Source: Tolypeutes matacus (lineage: Eukaryota > Chordata > Mammalia > Cingulata > Chlamyphoridae). Taken from it: a DNA stretch of 64,000 nucleotides. Positions 10,905 through 22,574 of this stretch are shown in pieces. A program made the translations under genes and the position numbers. Below the pieces are notes generated by a model. It had not been told where the DNA came from. It made no database searches and worked only from the letters and a program-made list of their open reading frames with translations. Position 1 is the first letter of the stretch, and each line of letters begins with the position of its first letter. The DNA lies in the NCBI GenBank assembly GCA_026826555.1, contig JAKSZT010054304.1, positions 32,505,188-32,569,187 of the forward strand, given 5' to 3'.

Positions 10905-11428
10905 TAAATATTTGGAATGGATGGGTGATGGTAGCACATTAAATTGAGAGTAATAACAGTGCTGAAGTGTGACTGTGATTGTGGTTGAAAGGGGAAGTTT
11001 AGGGCCATGCATGTCACTTGAAGGAAAGTGTATCACTTAGTAACCCTGTTGACGATGAATGTGGTTAATAGTTCAAATATAAGAATGGTCTTCCATGAGC
11101 TAGAAAAAATGTATGCCACTGTTACAAGGTGTGAATAATAGGGTGGTATATGGGAAAAATACACCTAATGTAAACTGTGGACTACACTTAACAGTAATAT
11201 TGTAATAGTTTTTCATTTGTTTTAACAAAGGTACCACACCAATGCTATGTGTGACTAATAGGGGGATCTAAGGGGTATTGGGTATTCCTTTGTGGAGCAA
11301 TGGAAATGTTCTAAAATTGATTGTGGTAATAAATGCACAACTCTATAATTACACTGATAGCCACGAATTGGACAGTTTGGTTGGACTGTATTGTGTTTGA
11401 ATAAAACTGCTTTATTTTAAAAAAGTAG
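10905..11428 (+). mobile_element. L1 3' UTR fragment (local L1 type)
   Basis: It shares, in order, the blocks seen after ORF2 in the L1 at 53.8-57.9 kb: GGGTGATGGTAGCACATTAA, GAATGTGGTTAA-like, GTAAACTGTGGACTACACTT, a GGTACCACACCAATGC block and AGGGGTATTGGGTATTCC. It ends with TGAATAAAACTGC before an A/T-rich run. No ORF2 is attached, so it is 5'-truncated. Confidence 0.6.
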
Positions 11429-13638
11429 TGTTTGCACAATTTAGTCCTGTTTGCATGTTAACTTTCCATGGCAAAATATATACCTTTTAGTATTTGTTTG
11501 CTATAAATGATTCCTTATGCTTAAAGGGGTTTTATTGGTAGGAAGGTTAGGAATTTGGGAAACTAGTTTAAAACTATTTTTAAGCGAATGAGCCTTTGGG
11601 ATGTCTTAAAGTATTACAGGAATGACCTACTCCATTAGTCAAGGCAAACCCATTGTCTGTGGGAAACAAACATTTCTATGGTTTGGTCAAAAGAAACATG
11701 CAAAATAAAAACAGGAAATCAGACTATGAATATGAAACATTCAAATTAAAATTGCATTCTTGTTTCTGAATTGTTCTCTTGGAAAAATTTTTAATTCCCA
11801 GATTCAACCTGAAGATGTTCAAATGAGTTTAACAACAACAATGATAAAGTGGCCTCAGTCTAAGTTGCTATTTTAAGTAGGTAGGGTAATTGGGGAATGA
11901 AAAATATGTATGTGGATAAGAGGAAAATGTAAGATTTGCCTTTACAGAGGGAAGATAGTTTGTGTATTTTGATTCAAAATATTATTTTGCTGTTTCTTAA
12001 AATGAAAAAATATACATTGTAAAACCACTTAAGTATAGCCTATTAGTGGCTGACATTTTGCAGAAGTAAATGTACTTCGTAGTACTACAAGGCATGAATA
12101 AATTTATTCAAGATTTAACTATTCTTAGCCTAAGTTGTTATATATTACATTATGTTCCTCTAACATAAAATTATAATTTCACTGGCACATGCAATCCATG
12201 TAATGAATAGGAGGTATCATTATTATTTAATTCTCTTTCTTTTATCAAAGTAAAGCCACCCATCCCCAAATGAGTTAGCTTCTTCACCTACAGACTACAT
12301 TCTTTGGGCTCAGATCTTACAATGATGTCTTATTAAAATTTTGTTAGAATTTAAATGAAATTTATCAGAAAATGACATAATTCTACCATAAAGAAGTCCT
12401 ACAAAATTACCTAAAGCCCATATACATGTGAATTGAAAAAAACAAATAATGTTCTCATTACTTCTTTAGAAAGTTTATATTACTTGTTTTGTTCAACCTG
12501 CCTCCTCCAAGGTTATGTATACATCAGGGAGTCTGTTGCAGAATATTGAAATCCCATGCAAATTGATAGTAAATGAAAGAACTCAACTATTGACAAACCA
12601 TTGGAAGGTCACTTTTTTATTATATGTTTTTATTAAAATGTTCAGTGTATCAATGCAAGCCGATTATCCCCTCATACATGCTGAGGCAATCATTATGAAC
12701 AATAAGCCTTGCTCATATAAATATATACCAACAGCTATACACACATTCTCTTTTAAATTAAAAATATATCATATCTATTTTCCAGATTACTTATTTCATC
12801 ATGATTAATAACCTATTACATCATAGCTTTGATACCAATATAATTTATTGCACTACTCTCCTGCTGGAATATATGCTCTTGAGTCCAAACATTTGCCACT
12901 GTCTAATTGCTATAATAATTAAAATACAACATGTGAGTGGCTTAGCCCATTATGGCCAATTTCTTAAACATATTATTATACTGGGTGTCTAAACAAAGAT
13001 GGTTCTGACATCGTCTATATATATTTTCCAAAATCTCCCTTATTGTCATCTGTATTGCAGATTAATGAGAAAGTAAAAGAGAATGGAAACATCACCTGTT
13101 GAAGATATTTCTAAATTAGGCTTGAAGTAGTATGTATCCTTTCATAGTTAGAACACAGTCACATAAGCAATTCTATTAGCAAGGAGACAGGGAAATGTCA
13201 TCTTTGCTAGCAAGTATAAACTCTAAACTGTGGAACAGAAAACACACATTTTGGTGGACAGTTTTTTTCAAAGATATTAGATAATAACTGTCACATTCCA
13301 AAAAGTTTGTAACAATATTCATTCCCAACAGAAATGTGTAAGTTACTTTTTTCTTATATTTTCATTAAAACTGAAAACTGTAAATAGTTCAAATTTTGTC
13401 AAGTATATTGTATTGGTGGAAAAATGTTATATTCTTGTTCTAATATTTCTTTTCGTTTTAATAGTAAGTTTGTATGTCTTTTATTTTTCAAGAAAATTTG
13501 TATACCTTTTTCTGAAATTCAGGTTCATACTCTTCCAATTTTTCCAATTTTGTATTTGTATATCTTTTTCAATTATCTGCATGGACAATTTTTAAATTTG
13601 AAATATTAATCTATTGTCAGTCACACAAGATACAAATG
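11429..13638. other. anonymous AT-rich DNA
   Basis: 2.2 kb without a supported gene or repeat. Open frames of 60-97 codons at 12515-12992 and 13413-13609 show no motif or codon bias. Confidence 0.5.
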
Positions 13639-14259
13639 CAGGCGATTCTCATTATTTGTGGTTGGTAGTTATGTTCCCTAAAGTCTTCCCAATAACTGAA
13701 TTAGTGAATACTGCACCACTGCCCTAGGGATTTAAAACATTAGGTTTCTGCAAACCCCTATTCACAACACTTTTGTCGACTGCTCATTATCTAATCTTGT
13801 TGTGTGTGTGTGTGTGTGTGTGTGTCTGCTTAAAAACAGCTTTGTAAAATATACATTGCGTATTCATTAATACTGAAATAATGGCCACAGCACTATAACT
13901 CATGCCTAAAAAAAGTTCATCTAACACTTAGGAACTCTAGACAGCATTTCAGCACGATGCTTGGAGGCCATTTTAAAATACACATTGACAACAAAAATCA
14001 GAGAAATGAGGAACATGTGGCACTAAATATACTGTGAAAAGGCAATTCGTTTACTATATGAAAGCTAAAGAAGAATGCAGAGTGTATCTTTGTTCCATCT
14101 CCACTGAGAATGTGGCTGTCAGGCAGCTTAATTTTTTTTTGCCACTGTGCATTTCTGATGCATGACGTGAAAGCAGTGGATATATTGACTTCGAGGCCTC
14201 AAATTTTAGTGAATAGGTGAATCCCAATGGTGGAATCAGTGAATAATGAGGATTCGCTG
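13639..14259 (+). mobile_element. non-autonomous DNA transposon with terminal inverted repeats
   Basis: The left end CAGGCGATTCTCATTATTTG and the right end read backwards, CAGCGAATCCTCATTATTCA, form imperfect inverted repeats. Internal text (AACTGAATTAGTGAATACTG, AGGTTTCTGCAAACCCC, GCACTATAACTCATGCC) resembles an ancient mammalian MER-type hAT-like element. No transposase frame is present. An 8-bp duplication is not evident (TACAAATG against GATTTGAA). Confidence 0.7.
13799..13826 (+). repeat. (TG)n microsatellite within the DNA transposon
   Basis: About 13 TG units, ending at TCTGC. It appears to have grown from a TGTGTGT seed in the transposon. Confidence 0.9.
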
Positions 14260-14789
14260 GATTTGAAATTTCATTTTGTTTATAGATTCTATGGTTCAGA
14301 AATATTAATAAAATTTATCATATTGAAAATAATATTATAATGCTTCCTAAAACTGTCATTTTTCAGAATTGAAATCATGACCTCAAGACATTTCGAATCA
14401 TGTAGTCCTGTGGTCATGGAAAGTACATATAAAGTAGTAAAAAGAACTTTTTTGTGTGTTATCATTTATTTGTACTAGTTTTGAAGCTATTTTGTTTAAG
14501 CTGAATATCTCTAATATCCAGTGTTTCTGTGAACAAGTCAATGATAAATAAATATGTATGTCCTTTCTCAGTCTTCTCAAGTGTATGTTCCTTTCTCTAT
14601 TTCCTGTTTCTTTTGCAAGCTATCAAATATTCAAATGTCAATTATAGTTGGGAAGATAGAAGCTGTCTGTATATTATAACTTCTTATCACGGTAGAAGTG
14701 CGTACTCCTAAGTATCTTGTTTGTATTCATCCTTTCTGAGGAATGTATTCCTTGTTTCAAAACTGATGATTATTTCTTCTTTATGTTTT
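14260..14789. other. anonymous AT-rich DNA
   Basis: No gene is seen. Around 14463-14510 lies a roughly 47-bp stretch that recurs at 17105-17150 (see findings). Confidence 0.5.
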
Positions 14790-15838
14790 TTTAACATTTT
14801 TATTAAAGTTTATCATTCATACATGAACATACATAAACAATAATGTATAGTCAAAGTTGTGAATTTACAAAACAAACATGTATTCATCATATAAGGCACC
14901 CATACATCACCCCACCACCAACACCTTGCATTGTTGCAAAACATTTGTTACAAACTGTGAAATAACATCATAAAAATATTACCACTTACTATACCCCATA
15001 TCTCATTTTTATCACATAGTTGTGCTATCATCATCCCAGTCAATTTTAGAATGTTTTCATAACTCCCAAAGGAAAAATCCCTTATGTCCTTATACCACCC
15101 TTGCTGTTGTCCCTTATAATTGCTATATCTTCTTTGCCATAGCTGCAAAAATATTACCATATTACTTTTAATTTTCAACCATAAATTATATTAATGGTAA
15201 TTTTCCCATGTAGCACCATATTCTTAACAGTTTTTAAAAGAAGAACATTTCTATTCTATTAATCACATTCTTCACCAGCCACCAAAATCACTGTCATGCA
15301 GTCCCTAAATTATTCTCTAGCTTCCTTTCAATTGACATTTAAATCCACCAAATATCCCTTGCAAGCCACAATCACATTTATAAATCAGTAGTGTTAGTTA
15401 TACTCACTATAATGTGTTACTATCAGCTTTATTTATTTCCATACTTTCCAATAAATTTTCTTAAAATTTACATACATTGAGCATCAGCTCCCATTCTCAA
15501 CCCACATTCTAACTCCTAGTAACCTATACTCTAGAGTTTACTTACAGGAGCTTATTTATCATATTTAGTTCATATTAGTGAGACCATAAAATATTTGTCC
15601 TTTTGTGTCTGACTGATTTCACTCAACATAATGTCCTCAAGGTTCATCCATGTTGTCATATGCATCCAGGTTTCATTTCTTCTTAAAGCTGAATAATATT
15701 CCATTGTATGTATGTACCACATTTTGTTTATCCACTCATCGGTTGATGGACACTTGTGTTGTTTCTGTATTTTAGAAATTGTGAATAATGCTGCTATGAA
15801 CATCAGCATGCAAACATTGCAATAAAGGATTCAAATAT
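14790..15838 (-). mobile_element. 5'-truncated L1, ORF2 end plus 3' UTR
   Basis: On the minus strand: the ORF2 C-terminus (15570-15809), then a 3' UTR of about 780 bp ending in AATAAAAATGTTAAAAAAA near 14790. This 3' UTR (TATGTTCATGTATGAATGAT near its end) differs from the UTR type at 10.9 and 57.5 kb and recurs at 16867-17098. At least two L1 3' UTR lineages are therefore present in the window. Confidence 0.85.
15570..15809 (-). pseudogene. L1 ORF2 C-terminal fragment, 79 codons open
   Basis: It reads MLMFIAALFTISKIQKQHKC, then STDEWINKMWYIHTMEYYSA, then WMNLEDIMLSEISQTQKDKY. This is the well-known L1 ORF2p C-terminal block between the cysteine-rich motif and the stop codon. The frame is open from the truncation to the natural stop, so it is the least decayed ORF2 end in the window. 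It lacks the endonuclease and reverse transcriptase and cannot act alone. Confidence 0.92.
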
Positions 15839-15984
15839 TTTTGCTAGCAAGTTCTTTTTTTTTCTTATTTCAAAACTTTTAAGACTATATCACACTATTG
15901 TATAATCATTTTCATATGCAATATTTTATATCTGATGTAGTAGAGGTTTTCCTTAGGGTGCTAAGACAGGAATAGTGAATTGGA

Positions 15985-16145
15985 AACACATGTTTATTAG
16001 ATATATAATATATGCTGGAGACTATGCAAAGTGCTACAAAGATTATTATAATAACCCTTTGTATTATATTATTATACCCCCTTTATATGGGAATAATGAA
16101 ACTTACAATGATTGTCACTTATTCAAGTTAGAGTGTAATGTGTAA
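15985..16145 (-). mobile_element. MIR SINE, antisense and degraded
   Basis: TGCTGGAGACTATGCAAAGTGC, an ATAATAACCCTTTGTATTAT block and TATTATTATACCCCCTTTAT, followed by a GAAACTT-type region. These follow the antisense MIR pattern (GCACTGTGC..AATCCTCACAAC..ATTATCCCCATTTTA). Confidence 0.6.
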
Positions 16146-16866
16146 ATAAGTAAAGTGGTCTTTACTAAATTAGCAATGTGTTACTGAGAAAATGGCCAAA
16201 CTAGAATCAAACTTGGGGATCTTGAGTCCAAAGCCACTTTTTGTCATCCTTTCTTAATGAATTGGGGTGAATACAGTTTATGCACATTTGTAGTTATAAT
16301 TTTACATGTTTACTAGGTTGTATACTAACATTTTTCCCTTAATAGATCTGAATTATCAATATATATGAGACCATTATTCCACTTGGCACAATATTCAATA
16401 GAGTGAGATACCTAAGATAGTTACCAGATTGTTGACAGTATTAGTTGAAATCTAAATTCTTAGCCTTTGGTTGTTATGAAGTAAGTGTTGGCTTGAAATA
16501 GAATGAGTTTGATTGATTGCTGAATTATGTTAAGAGTGAAACAATTGAACATAATATTGATGATAAAAGAATAACTAGGTATCTCATGCAAAGTCGAAAT
16601 ACATACTGTTCTTATTGCTGTATACCTGAAATCCATAGAAGGAAGAGGATGATACAATATTCTTTGCAACCCACAGATTCTCAAAGAAGCTTTTAGTCTC
16701 CTCTCCATGATGTGAGACTGAGGCATATACTAACTAGGAACCTTTCATGCCACCCCACATATCTTCAACTGACTATAAACAAATATAAGATGGTATATCT
16801 GAAATTATATGTGTGTGTTTCTTTAAAAGCATAATAAACAACAAAATAATCTTAAGCAAATCTCTT
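16146..16866. other. anonymous DNA
   Basis: An 88-codon minus-strand frame at 16460-16726 shows no motif. Nothing else is recognised. Confidence 0.5.
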
Positions 16867-17098
16867 TCATTTTTTAAAATCTTTTTTCATTTTTTTATTC
16901 AAGTATATCACTCTTACATGAACATACATAAACAATAAGTGTGTAGTAATGGTTGTGAACTTATAAAACAAGCAAGCATAACACCATACAGGGCTGTCAT
17001 ACCTCCACTACCACCAATACCTTGTATTGTTATGAAACGTTTTTAACTAATGATTGAAGAGCATCCTCAAAATATCACTACTATCCAAAGTATCTTAC
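16867..17098 (-). mobile_element. L1 3' UTR terminal fragment
   Basis: It is homologous to 14790-15000 (plus-strand blocks TACATGAACATACATAAACA, a TTGTGAACTTATAAAACAAG block, and CACTACCACCAATACCTTG against CACCACCAACACCTTGC). It is severely 5'-truncated with no coding sequence. Confidence 0.8.
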
Positions 17099-17283
17099 AT
17101 TTGGTTTCATTTGTTTTTATTAGTTTTGAAGATATTTTGTTTAAGCTGAGTGAATCATTCACTATAAGTCACAATAGAATATTATTGTAGAGATACTTCT
17201 AAGGATTATGTATTGATTTCCAGTTCTTGTTATTTTTAGATATTCATCAAGACTTGTTATTCATTTGGGGAGTTAAAAAATAT

Positions 17284-17410
17284 TTAAACTCACTCTCTTT
17301 TCCTAGAGGGACCTGCACCAAGTCTTGGTGTGTATTTCCGTCTTTCTCTCTCATTTCTCAGCAAGCTCTGTTCTTTCCCCTATTTCCCAAATAAATTCTT
17401 TTTACTGGCC
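17284..17410 (+). mobile_element. retroviral R-like 3' end, related to 56690-56784
   Basis: It shares CTAGAGG, a TGTGTATTTCC block, TTTCTCAGCAAGCTCTGTT, and AATAAATTCTTTTTACTGGC followed by CTAA with the end of the insert at 56027-56784. Here the AATAAA is intact (about 17390). Similarity stops at the same CTAA. A/T-rich imperfect repeats flank it (TTAAAAAATATTTAAA near 17273 and ATAAAAAATTTAAAAT near 17422), which may be a decayed target duplication. Confidence 0.6.
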
Positions 17411-18554
17411 TAACTAAGAATAAAAAATTTAAAATAAATTTAAAATCATTGCTGACTTTAGGACATTGTTCTTGATAATTTAACCAAATTCTTGAGAGCC
17501 ATCTTACCACGTGTTACATAGAAAGAGTTATTCTATAGTATGGTTTGGTGCATTGTGTTTTTGGCAACTGTTTGAGCTCTCTTGGTCTGCTACTAAGAGT
17601 GCAAAAAAAAAAAAAATGTAAGTGATAGAAACTAGCAGATGAAATTTCATTTAATTAAATATGGCTCAAATCAAATTATCACTACATCAATGATCCTATT
17701 GAACTTTAGAGTTTGATACCAATATTACCTAACTATCATGAAGCTGTGCTGTCACCTATATAATAAACATTGCAACAAATGGTAAAATATTGTAAAAAAA
17801 AAAAACAAAACAAAACTTGTCAATAAGGTCAGTAATATTTGATTTAGGTGATCAGCATATGCTACCATATTGAGTCAGTTGCTACAAATATTTAGTCGGT
17901 AATAGGCCTACTATTATCAGATATTCTTGGCTCTTATGTAATTTCAATTCATATTGCTTCCTTCTAGGATAATTAATTGAAACCATTCAGCTGAAATATT
18001 ATTGCTCCTCTTCTCTGTACCACTGTTTTATACACACGATTTGATCTGCAGAGGAGAAAATTTACCATGCACACTATTTCAAAATTGGAGTTTATAAATA
18101 AAATAAACTCATATTTAAGAACTAATTAATCAACAAAACAATCTTGGCTGTGGTTGTAAACATCCAAAAGAAGCTTTTTGTGTTTCCCTTTAAAATACTC
18201 CCAAGATTTATATTTATACATTGTCTGATCTAATAGCTTATAGAATTCATAGAAACCCTGCAGATCAATGTAACAATTTACAGACCTGTCATAGCATATG
18301 AGTGGAAAGTAGTTTAAATTACTCAAGTACTCTTCTAGGAAGCACCTTCAAATTTAAATAAGTGATTTGTAGTAAAAGGAAAGTTTATCAAATGTATCTT
18401 TTTTTAACATTTAATGATTGTTTCTTATGAACTGAAGCACAAGCTATAATGTTTGTTTTAAAATAAAAGAAATATTCACTTAAAATTATTTCAGGTTGTT
18501 AATTAACATTACTCACTGATGCACATTAAGGTTTCTAGAACTTTTTAATATAAT
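17411..18554. other. anonymous AT-rich DNA with A-runs
   Basis: A-runs lie at about 17603-17615 and 17794-17812. No gene or classifiable repeat is seen. Confidence 0.5.
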
Positions 18555-18720
18555 ACCCAATGAGGATATATCCTAATTCCATTTTACAAATCACTATTAT
18601 GAGTTTTAGAGAGTTTAATAACTTGCCCAAATTTAAAAGACCAAATATATTGCAGATTCAACATTGCTATCCAGAGGTTTTCATTCTATTTTTAATGATT
18701 TTTTTGCTATACCACTTTAA
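18555..18720 (-). mobile_element. MIR SINE, antisense
   Basis: CCATTTTACAAATCACTATT, TTTAGAGAGTTTAATAACTTGCC and GCTATACCACT follow the antisense MIR consensus in order. Confidence 0.7.
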
Positions 18721-18960
18721 ATAACTCTGTCACATTTAATAGAATATATGCTGGTCCTCTTGAACATGTAAGGGATATTTGAACATGGAAAGAATATATT
18801 TATGCCACCCCCACAAAAATAATTCAAAAGTCTCAAGTGTAGAATTTGCAAAAGAAGAAGGAGAGCAATATCCAGTAAGTGTGGCTGAGTAAAAACCATA
18901 GAAAGAAAGAAATAGTAATTTAGAAACTTCAGGAAATGAAGAAAAATAAAACGAATACAA
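18721..18960 (-). mobile_element. L2 LINE fragment
   Basis: The minus-strand reading (TTTTTACTCAGCCACACTTA, CTGGATATTGCTCTCCTTCT) and the translated pieces SATLTGYCSPSSFANS and TLETFELFLWGWHKYI resemble the L2 reverse-transcriptase region. It is decayed, and the assignment is from memory of the L2 consensus. Confidence 0.5.
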
Positions 18961-19331
18961 GACAGAAATCTAAGAGAATGTATTAGTTTGTAGTGACTTA
19001 TTAGCGTGGATTATTAATTTTCCCACTATGTAAGAATTCCAACACTTTTTGCCTGATACAATCTCTTTCTGTATAACAAGTTCATAATTACTTTTTATAA
19101 CAATATTACAATACAGGTGTAATAAATGCTATGGTGATGATTTTTAGAATGAGTTGACTTTTGTTTAAAGATAACAGGATAGCCACTTGGATTTATTTTC
19201 TTTCATTGTCCATGTGCCATAACTTGAGATTAAAGAAGAACAAATAGAAGGTGAAAGAAGAGAAAGTTTCCTATATATGGAAATAAGGGAGAGAATGAGT
19301 ATAAAAGAGAGAGACATACAGATAGAGAGAC
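18961..19331. other. anonymous DNA
   Basis: Nothing is recognised. It becomes purine-rich toward the right. Confidence 0.5.
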
Positions 19332-19510
19332 CAAAAAAAAAATAAGGGAGAAAGGAGGGAAGGGACAGGAAGTGAAGGGAAGGGATGGGAAGGGAAGGGA
19401 AAGGGAAGGGAAGGGAAAGGGAGATGAAGGGAAGGGAAGGGAAAGGGAGAGGAAAGGAGGGAGGGAGAGAAGAAGGGAGAAAGGAAAGAAGGAAGGAAGG
19501 AAAGAATAGG
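19332..19510 (+). repeat. polypurine GGGAA/GGAAA tract
   Basis: About 180 bp that is almost pure purine on the plus strand, built of GGGAA, GGGAAA and GGAAG units with few interruptions. A 130-codon minus-strand frame (Leu/Pro/Ser/Phe repeats) and a 66-codon plus-strand frame (Gly/Arg/Glu/Lys) are by-products of the tract. Confidence 0.92.
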
Positions 19511-19689
19511 AGAGTAACCATCAGTAGTCTAAAACTTTCAACATGTTTAATTATCACAGAAACCTTTAGAAAGATTGTTGATTAGTGAAGAAGGATGGAT
19601 GACACTCCATATATCCATATAGTAGTTATGGAGGAGACTACAGTGGAGGACATCTTGAACTGTCCTTATAGATTCCTGAAACTTGGGAC

Positions 19690-20300
19690 TCACCAACACC
19701 AGAGAGTGGTTAACAGAGGGAGATGTGGGGCTATAAAAGGAGAGTCAATTGGAAATACATGGATGGATCTGTAAATCATCCCCCATTAAGCCATCCACAT
19801 CAGCCACATATTACAAACAAAAGCATACAAAAGAGTGAAAATTTAATGGTGAACCAAGGAGAGCCTAATCCAAAATACTTTTCAAGCAGCAATAACCTTT
19901 AGATTTAAAAGGGGCCACCAAGGACATAGGACAAAGCCTTTTTATTAAAATATCTACACATTGACACATTTTGTGAAAACTTATACCAATGATGTGCAGA
20001 TGCCTCTAAAAGTTTCAGAGATTAAAATGTCACCTACAAGACCAAAATAGCATTAGATTTCACATCAGCAAAACTGTAAAATCAAACAATGCCTTCATAT
20101 TTGTAAAGGAGAACAACTTTTATCTAAGAATTTTTTACCCATTCAAAGAAAATATGAAAGATATTTTTATATGGAAAGACACAGAGGACTGGAGAAATAG
20201 TTTACTGGGACTTTTACAAGGAAGAACAACAAAAAATGTTTCAACAGAGTAGCCGACTAGATGCAAAATTTTAGGACATATTAACAATATACAAAATAAA
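19690..20300 (+). mobile_element. HAL1/L1 ORF1-like fragment
   Basis: Blocks TTAGATTTCACATCAGCAAA, AATGCCTTCATATTTGTAAAG, TTTTATCTAAGAATTTTTTA and AAATATGAAAGATATTTTTA have the order of the ORF1 C-terminal part of half-L1/old L1 elements. Frames are broken. Boundaries are approximate. Confidence 0.45.
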
Positions 20301-20311
20301 GTCAAATCAAT

Positions 20312-20327
20312 ACACACACACACACAC
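20312..20327 (+). repeat. (AC)8 microsatellite
   Basis: Eight perfect AC units just downstream of the HAL1-like fragment. Confidence 0.85.
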
Positions 20328-20429
20328 TCACATATTATACTCGTTACATGAGGAAATGTGCTCACCATTTACCTAAAGAGTATTGGAATTTGTTTATTTG
20401 GTTCCACAATTTATTTTTAAGCTATAGAC

Positions 20430-20556
20430 CAGTTATTCTTAACCCTGGCTCCAATACAATTAAATTACAATCTCTAAAGTTAGGGCTTAGGTATGAGCTT
20501 ATTTGTAAAAGTGCTCCAGATTTGTCTATTATGAAACTCAGTTTGAGAAACAATTG
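20430..20556 (+). mobile_element. short MER-type hAT DNA transposon
   Basis: The left end CAGTTATTCTTAACCCTGGC and the right end read backwards, CAATTGTTTCTCAAACTGAG, are the inverted repeats typical of MER20/MER5-like elements (CAGTGGTTCTCAA). TAGAC borders both ends (20425-20429 and 20557-20561), but hAT duplications should be 8 bp, so this may be chance. Confidence 0.65.
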
Positions 20557-20571
20557 TAGACAAAATACAGG

Positions 20572-20965
20572 TGCATTAATTTGCCAGTGTTGCTGTAACA
20601 AAGTATCACAGACTAGTTGCTTAAATAACAGGAATGTGCTTTCTCACATTTTGGAGGTTAGAATTCCAAAATCAAGGTGTTGGCACAATCATGTTTTCTC
20701 TGAAGTTATAGCATTCTAGTAGTGGCTTGCTGATAATCCATCACTCAAACTCTACCTCCTGCTACCCTTCTCCTCTCTCTTCTTATAGTGTTCAAATCTC
20801 TTCTGCTTATAAGGAGTACAGTCATACTTGAATTAAGGCCCAACGATTCGGTTTGGCCTCACCTTAACTAATAACATCGCCAAAGACACTATTTGCAAAA
20901 GGGTTCACATCCACAGGACTGGGATTTAGGACTTGAACGTGCCCTATGGGGAGCATGGTTCAACA
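20572..20965 (-). mobile_element. MLT1-type MaLR LTR
   Basis: The minus strand starts TGTTGAACCATGCTCCCCAT, contains CCAGTCCTGTGGATGTGAAC and CTCCTTATAAGCAGAAGAG, and ends ACAGCAACACTGGCAAATTA. This matches the MLT1 consensus layout over its full length. No matching 5-bp duplication remains. Confidence 0.85.
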
Positions 20966-22574
20966 CATGACAACATGTGCCAAACCTGGGACTTCAGAAG
21001 AAGACATAAAATTGATTTTTAAATTGTTAGAGAGAAAAATTAAGATGACCAAGGTTGGATTTAAAGAGATGAGATTTGTAAAAGGGAAGTGTTAAGGGAT
21101 GTACACACACTAAGCCATTTCACAACCTGTGTCTGTCCTGATTGGTCAAGAGTTCAGAGTCCATTCTAAATAGCACCTGTATTATACCCTTTGTTATATA
21201 TTCTGAATACTAACCTTAGGGTATTAATAAATATCCTCCCCGAACAAAATAAGGAATAAATGCAGTTTTTAAAGGTGATAGAACAAATGCTGAATAAATT
21301 ACCTAATTGAAATATTAACCAATAAATGATTTAAGGATAGCAATAACTATTTTGGAAGCACGTAGAAAGTAGTTCTACTCTAGTCGTTTAAGTAAGTTGA
21401 TACTGTCTAAAATAATTCAAGCAACAATTACAGTAAGTATAAACAATAAGTATTGTTCTTTTAGATTTAAAAATTGGCAAGGTTTTAAATATTATTAACT
21501 TGAGAAAGGAATTGGAAGGTAGCTGTGCTAACCACTATACCACCAATGCTGAAAAAGGAATTGAGATTAGAGTAGATTGTTGCATTTCATTATAAATCTG
21601 CACTTTTAGTTTTTTAACTGTGTGCATATATAAATTAAGTGGAAAATAAATAAAATAGAGTTTAATGAATAATTCTACTTTGAACTCATTTTGCAGGTTA
21701 AAAATATGAAAAAGTTGTTTGGAATTAATTATTGTAGAAGGAGTCTGAATGTGAGTATCATTCAGTAATATTGCAGCACATGAGGGCAGAAACTCAAAGA
21801 AGCTCTTCTGATCCACTTAGCATGAACAATAGCTGATCTTTCTCCCCTAGTGCACTGTCATTTTTTTGAGTGATTTCACTGCATGGTTATTACTAACACA
21901 TAACAAAATATGCTTCCTCGGCTGAGAGAATTCAACTCCAGAAATTATAAAAGGTTTATGGTTTCTTTGTGTTATTGGTATCCTTCAAGTATTCTGTGTT
22001 TTGTTTTTTTGTGTTTTTTTTTTGTTGTTGTTGTTTTTCTTTTCACCAAGGAGAAATATTTCATGAAAAGCAAAAGATTTTTTTCTACAGGCTGTGTAAC
22101 AATCTCTCATTTTCTTTCACTTGTGATTTCCATTAAGCCAAAGATGGACATGATTAAGTTGTTTGCTTAGCCGCTGATGGTTGCCTTTGTGTAGACATTT
22201 CTAATTACTTAGTTACTTGTAAAAATATTATGGTTTCTAACATAGCACAATTACTTTTAATTCTAACAAGAGTGGAATTTAGGGATATAAAATAGAGAGG
22301 ACAGAGGCCTGGCAGATTAAAGTGGCTAAAGAGTTTCAAAATTTAGCTAGAGGAGAAATATACTCAATTAGGGTCAGAATTAATCTTATAGCTAAATAAT
22401 GAAAGTCCTTATAGAAAAAAAGTAAGAAAAAAACCTGTTATCTTAGAAAAGGAATTAAATTTCCATTCAAGACAATGTTTGAGGGACTGGTCAGGGGATT
22501 CCCATTCTCATTTACTTCTTTCTTGCCAACCAAAACATAATACTTAACTGATTTTCTTTATAAACTCATTATTT
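20966..22574. other. anonymous AT-rich DNA
   Basis: Open frames at 21535-21816 and 21910-22170 have no motif. T/G-rich low complexity lies at about 22007-22040. Confidence 0.5.

Noticed and set aside
13639..14259. 8-bp target duplication for the DNA transposon
   Set aside because: TACAAATG and GATTTGAA do not match, so the duplication is not claimed.
19165..19585. 130-codon Leu/Pro/Ser frame and 66-codon Arg/Gly/Glu frame
   Set aside because: Both are translations of the polypurine/polypyrimidine tract.
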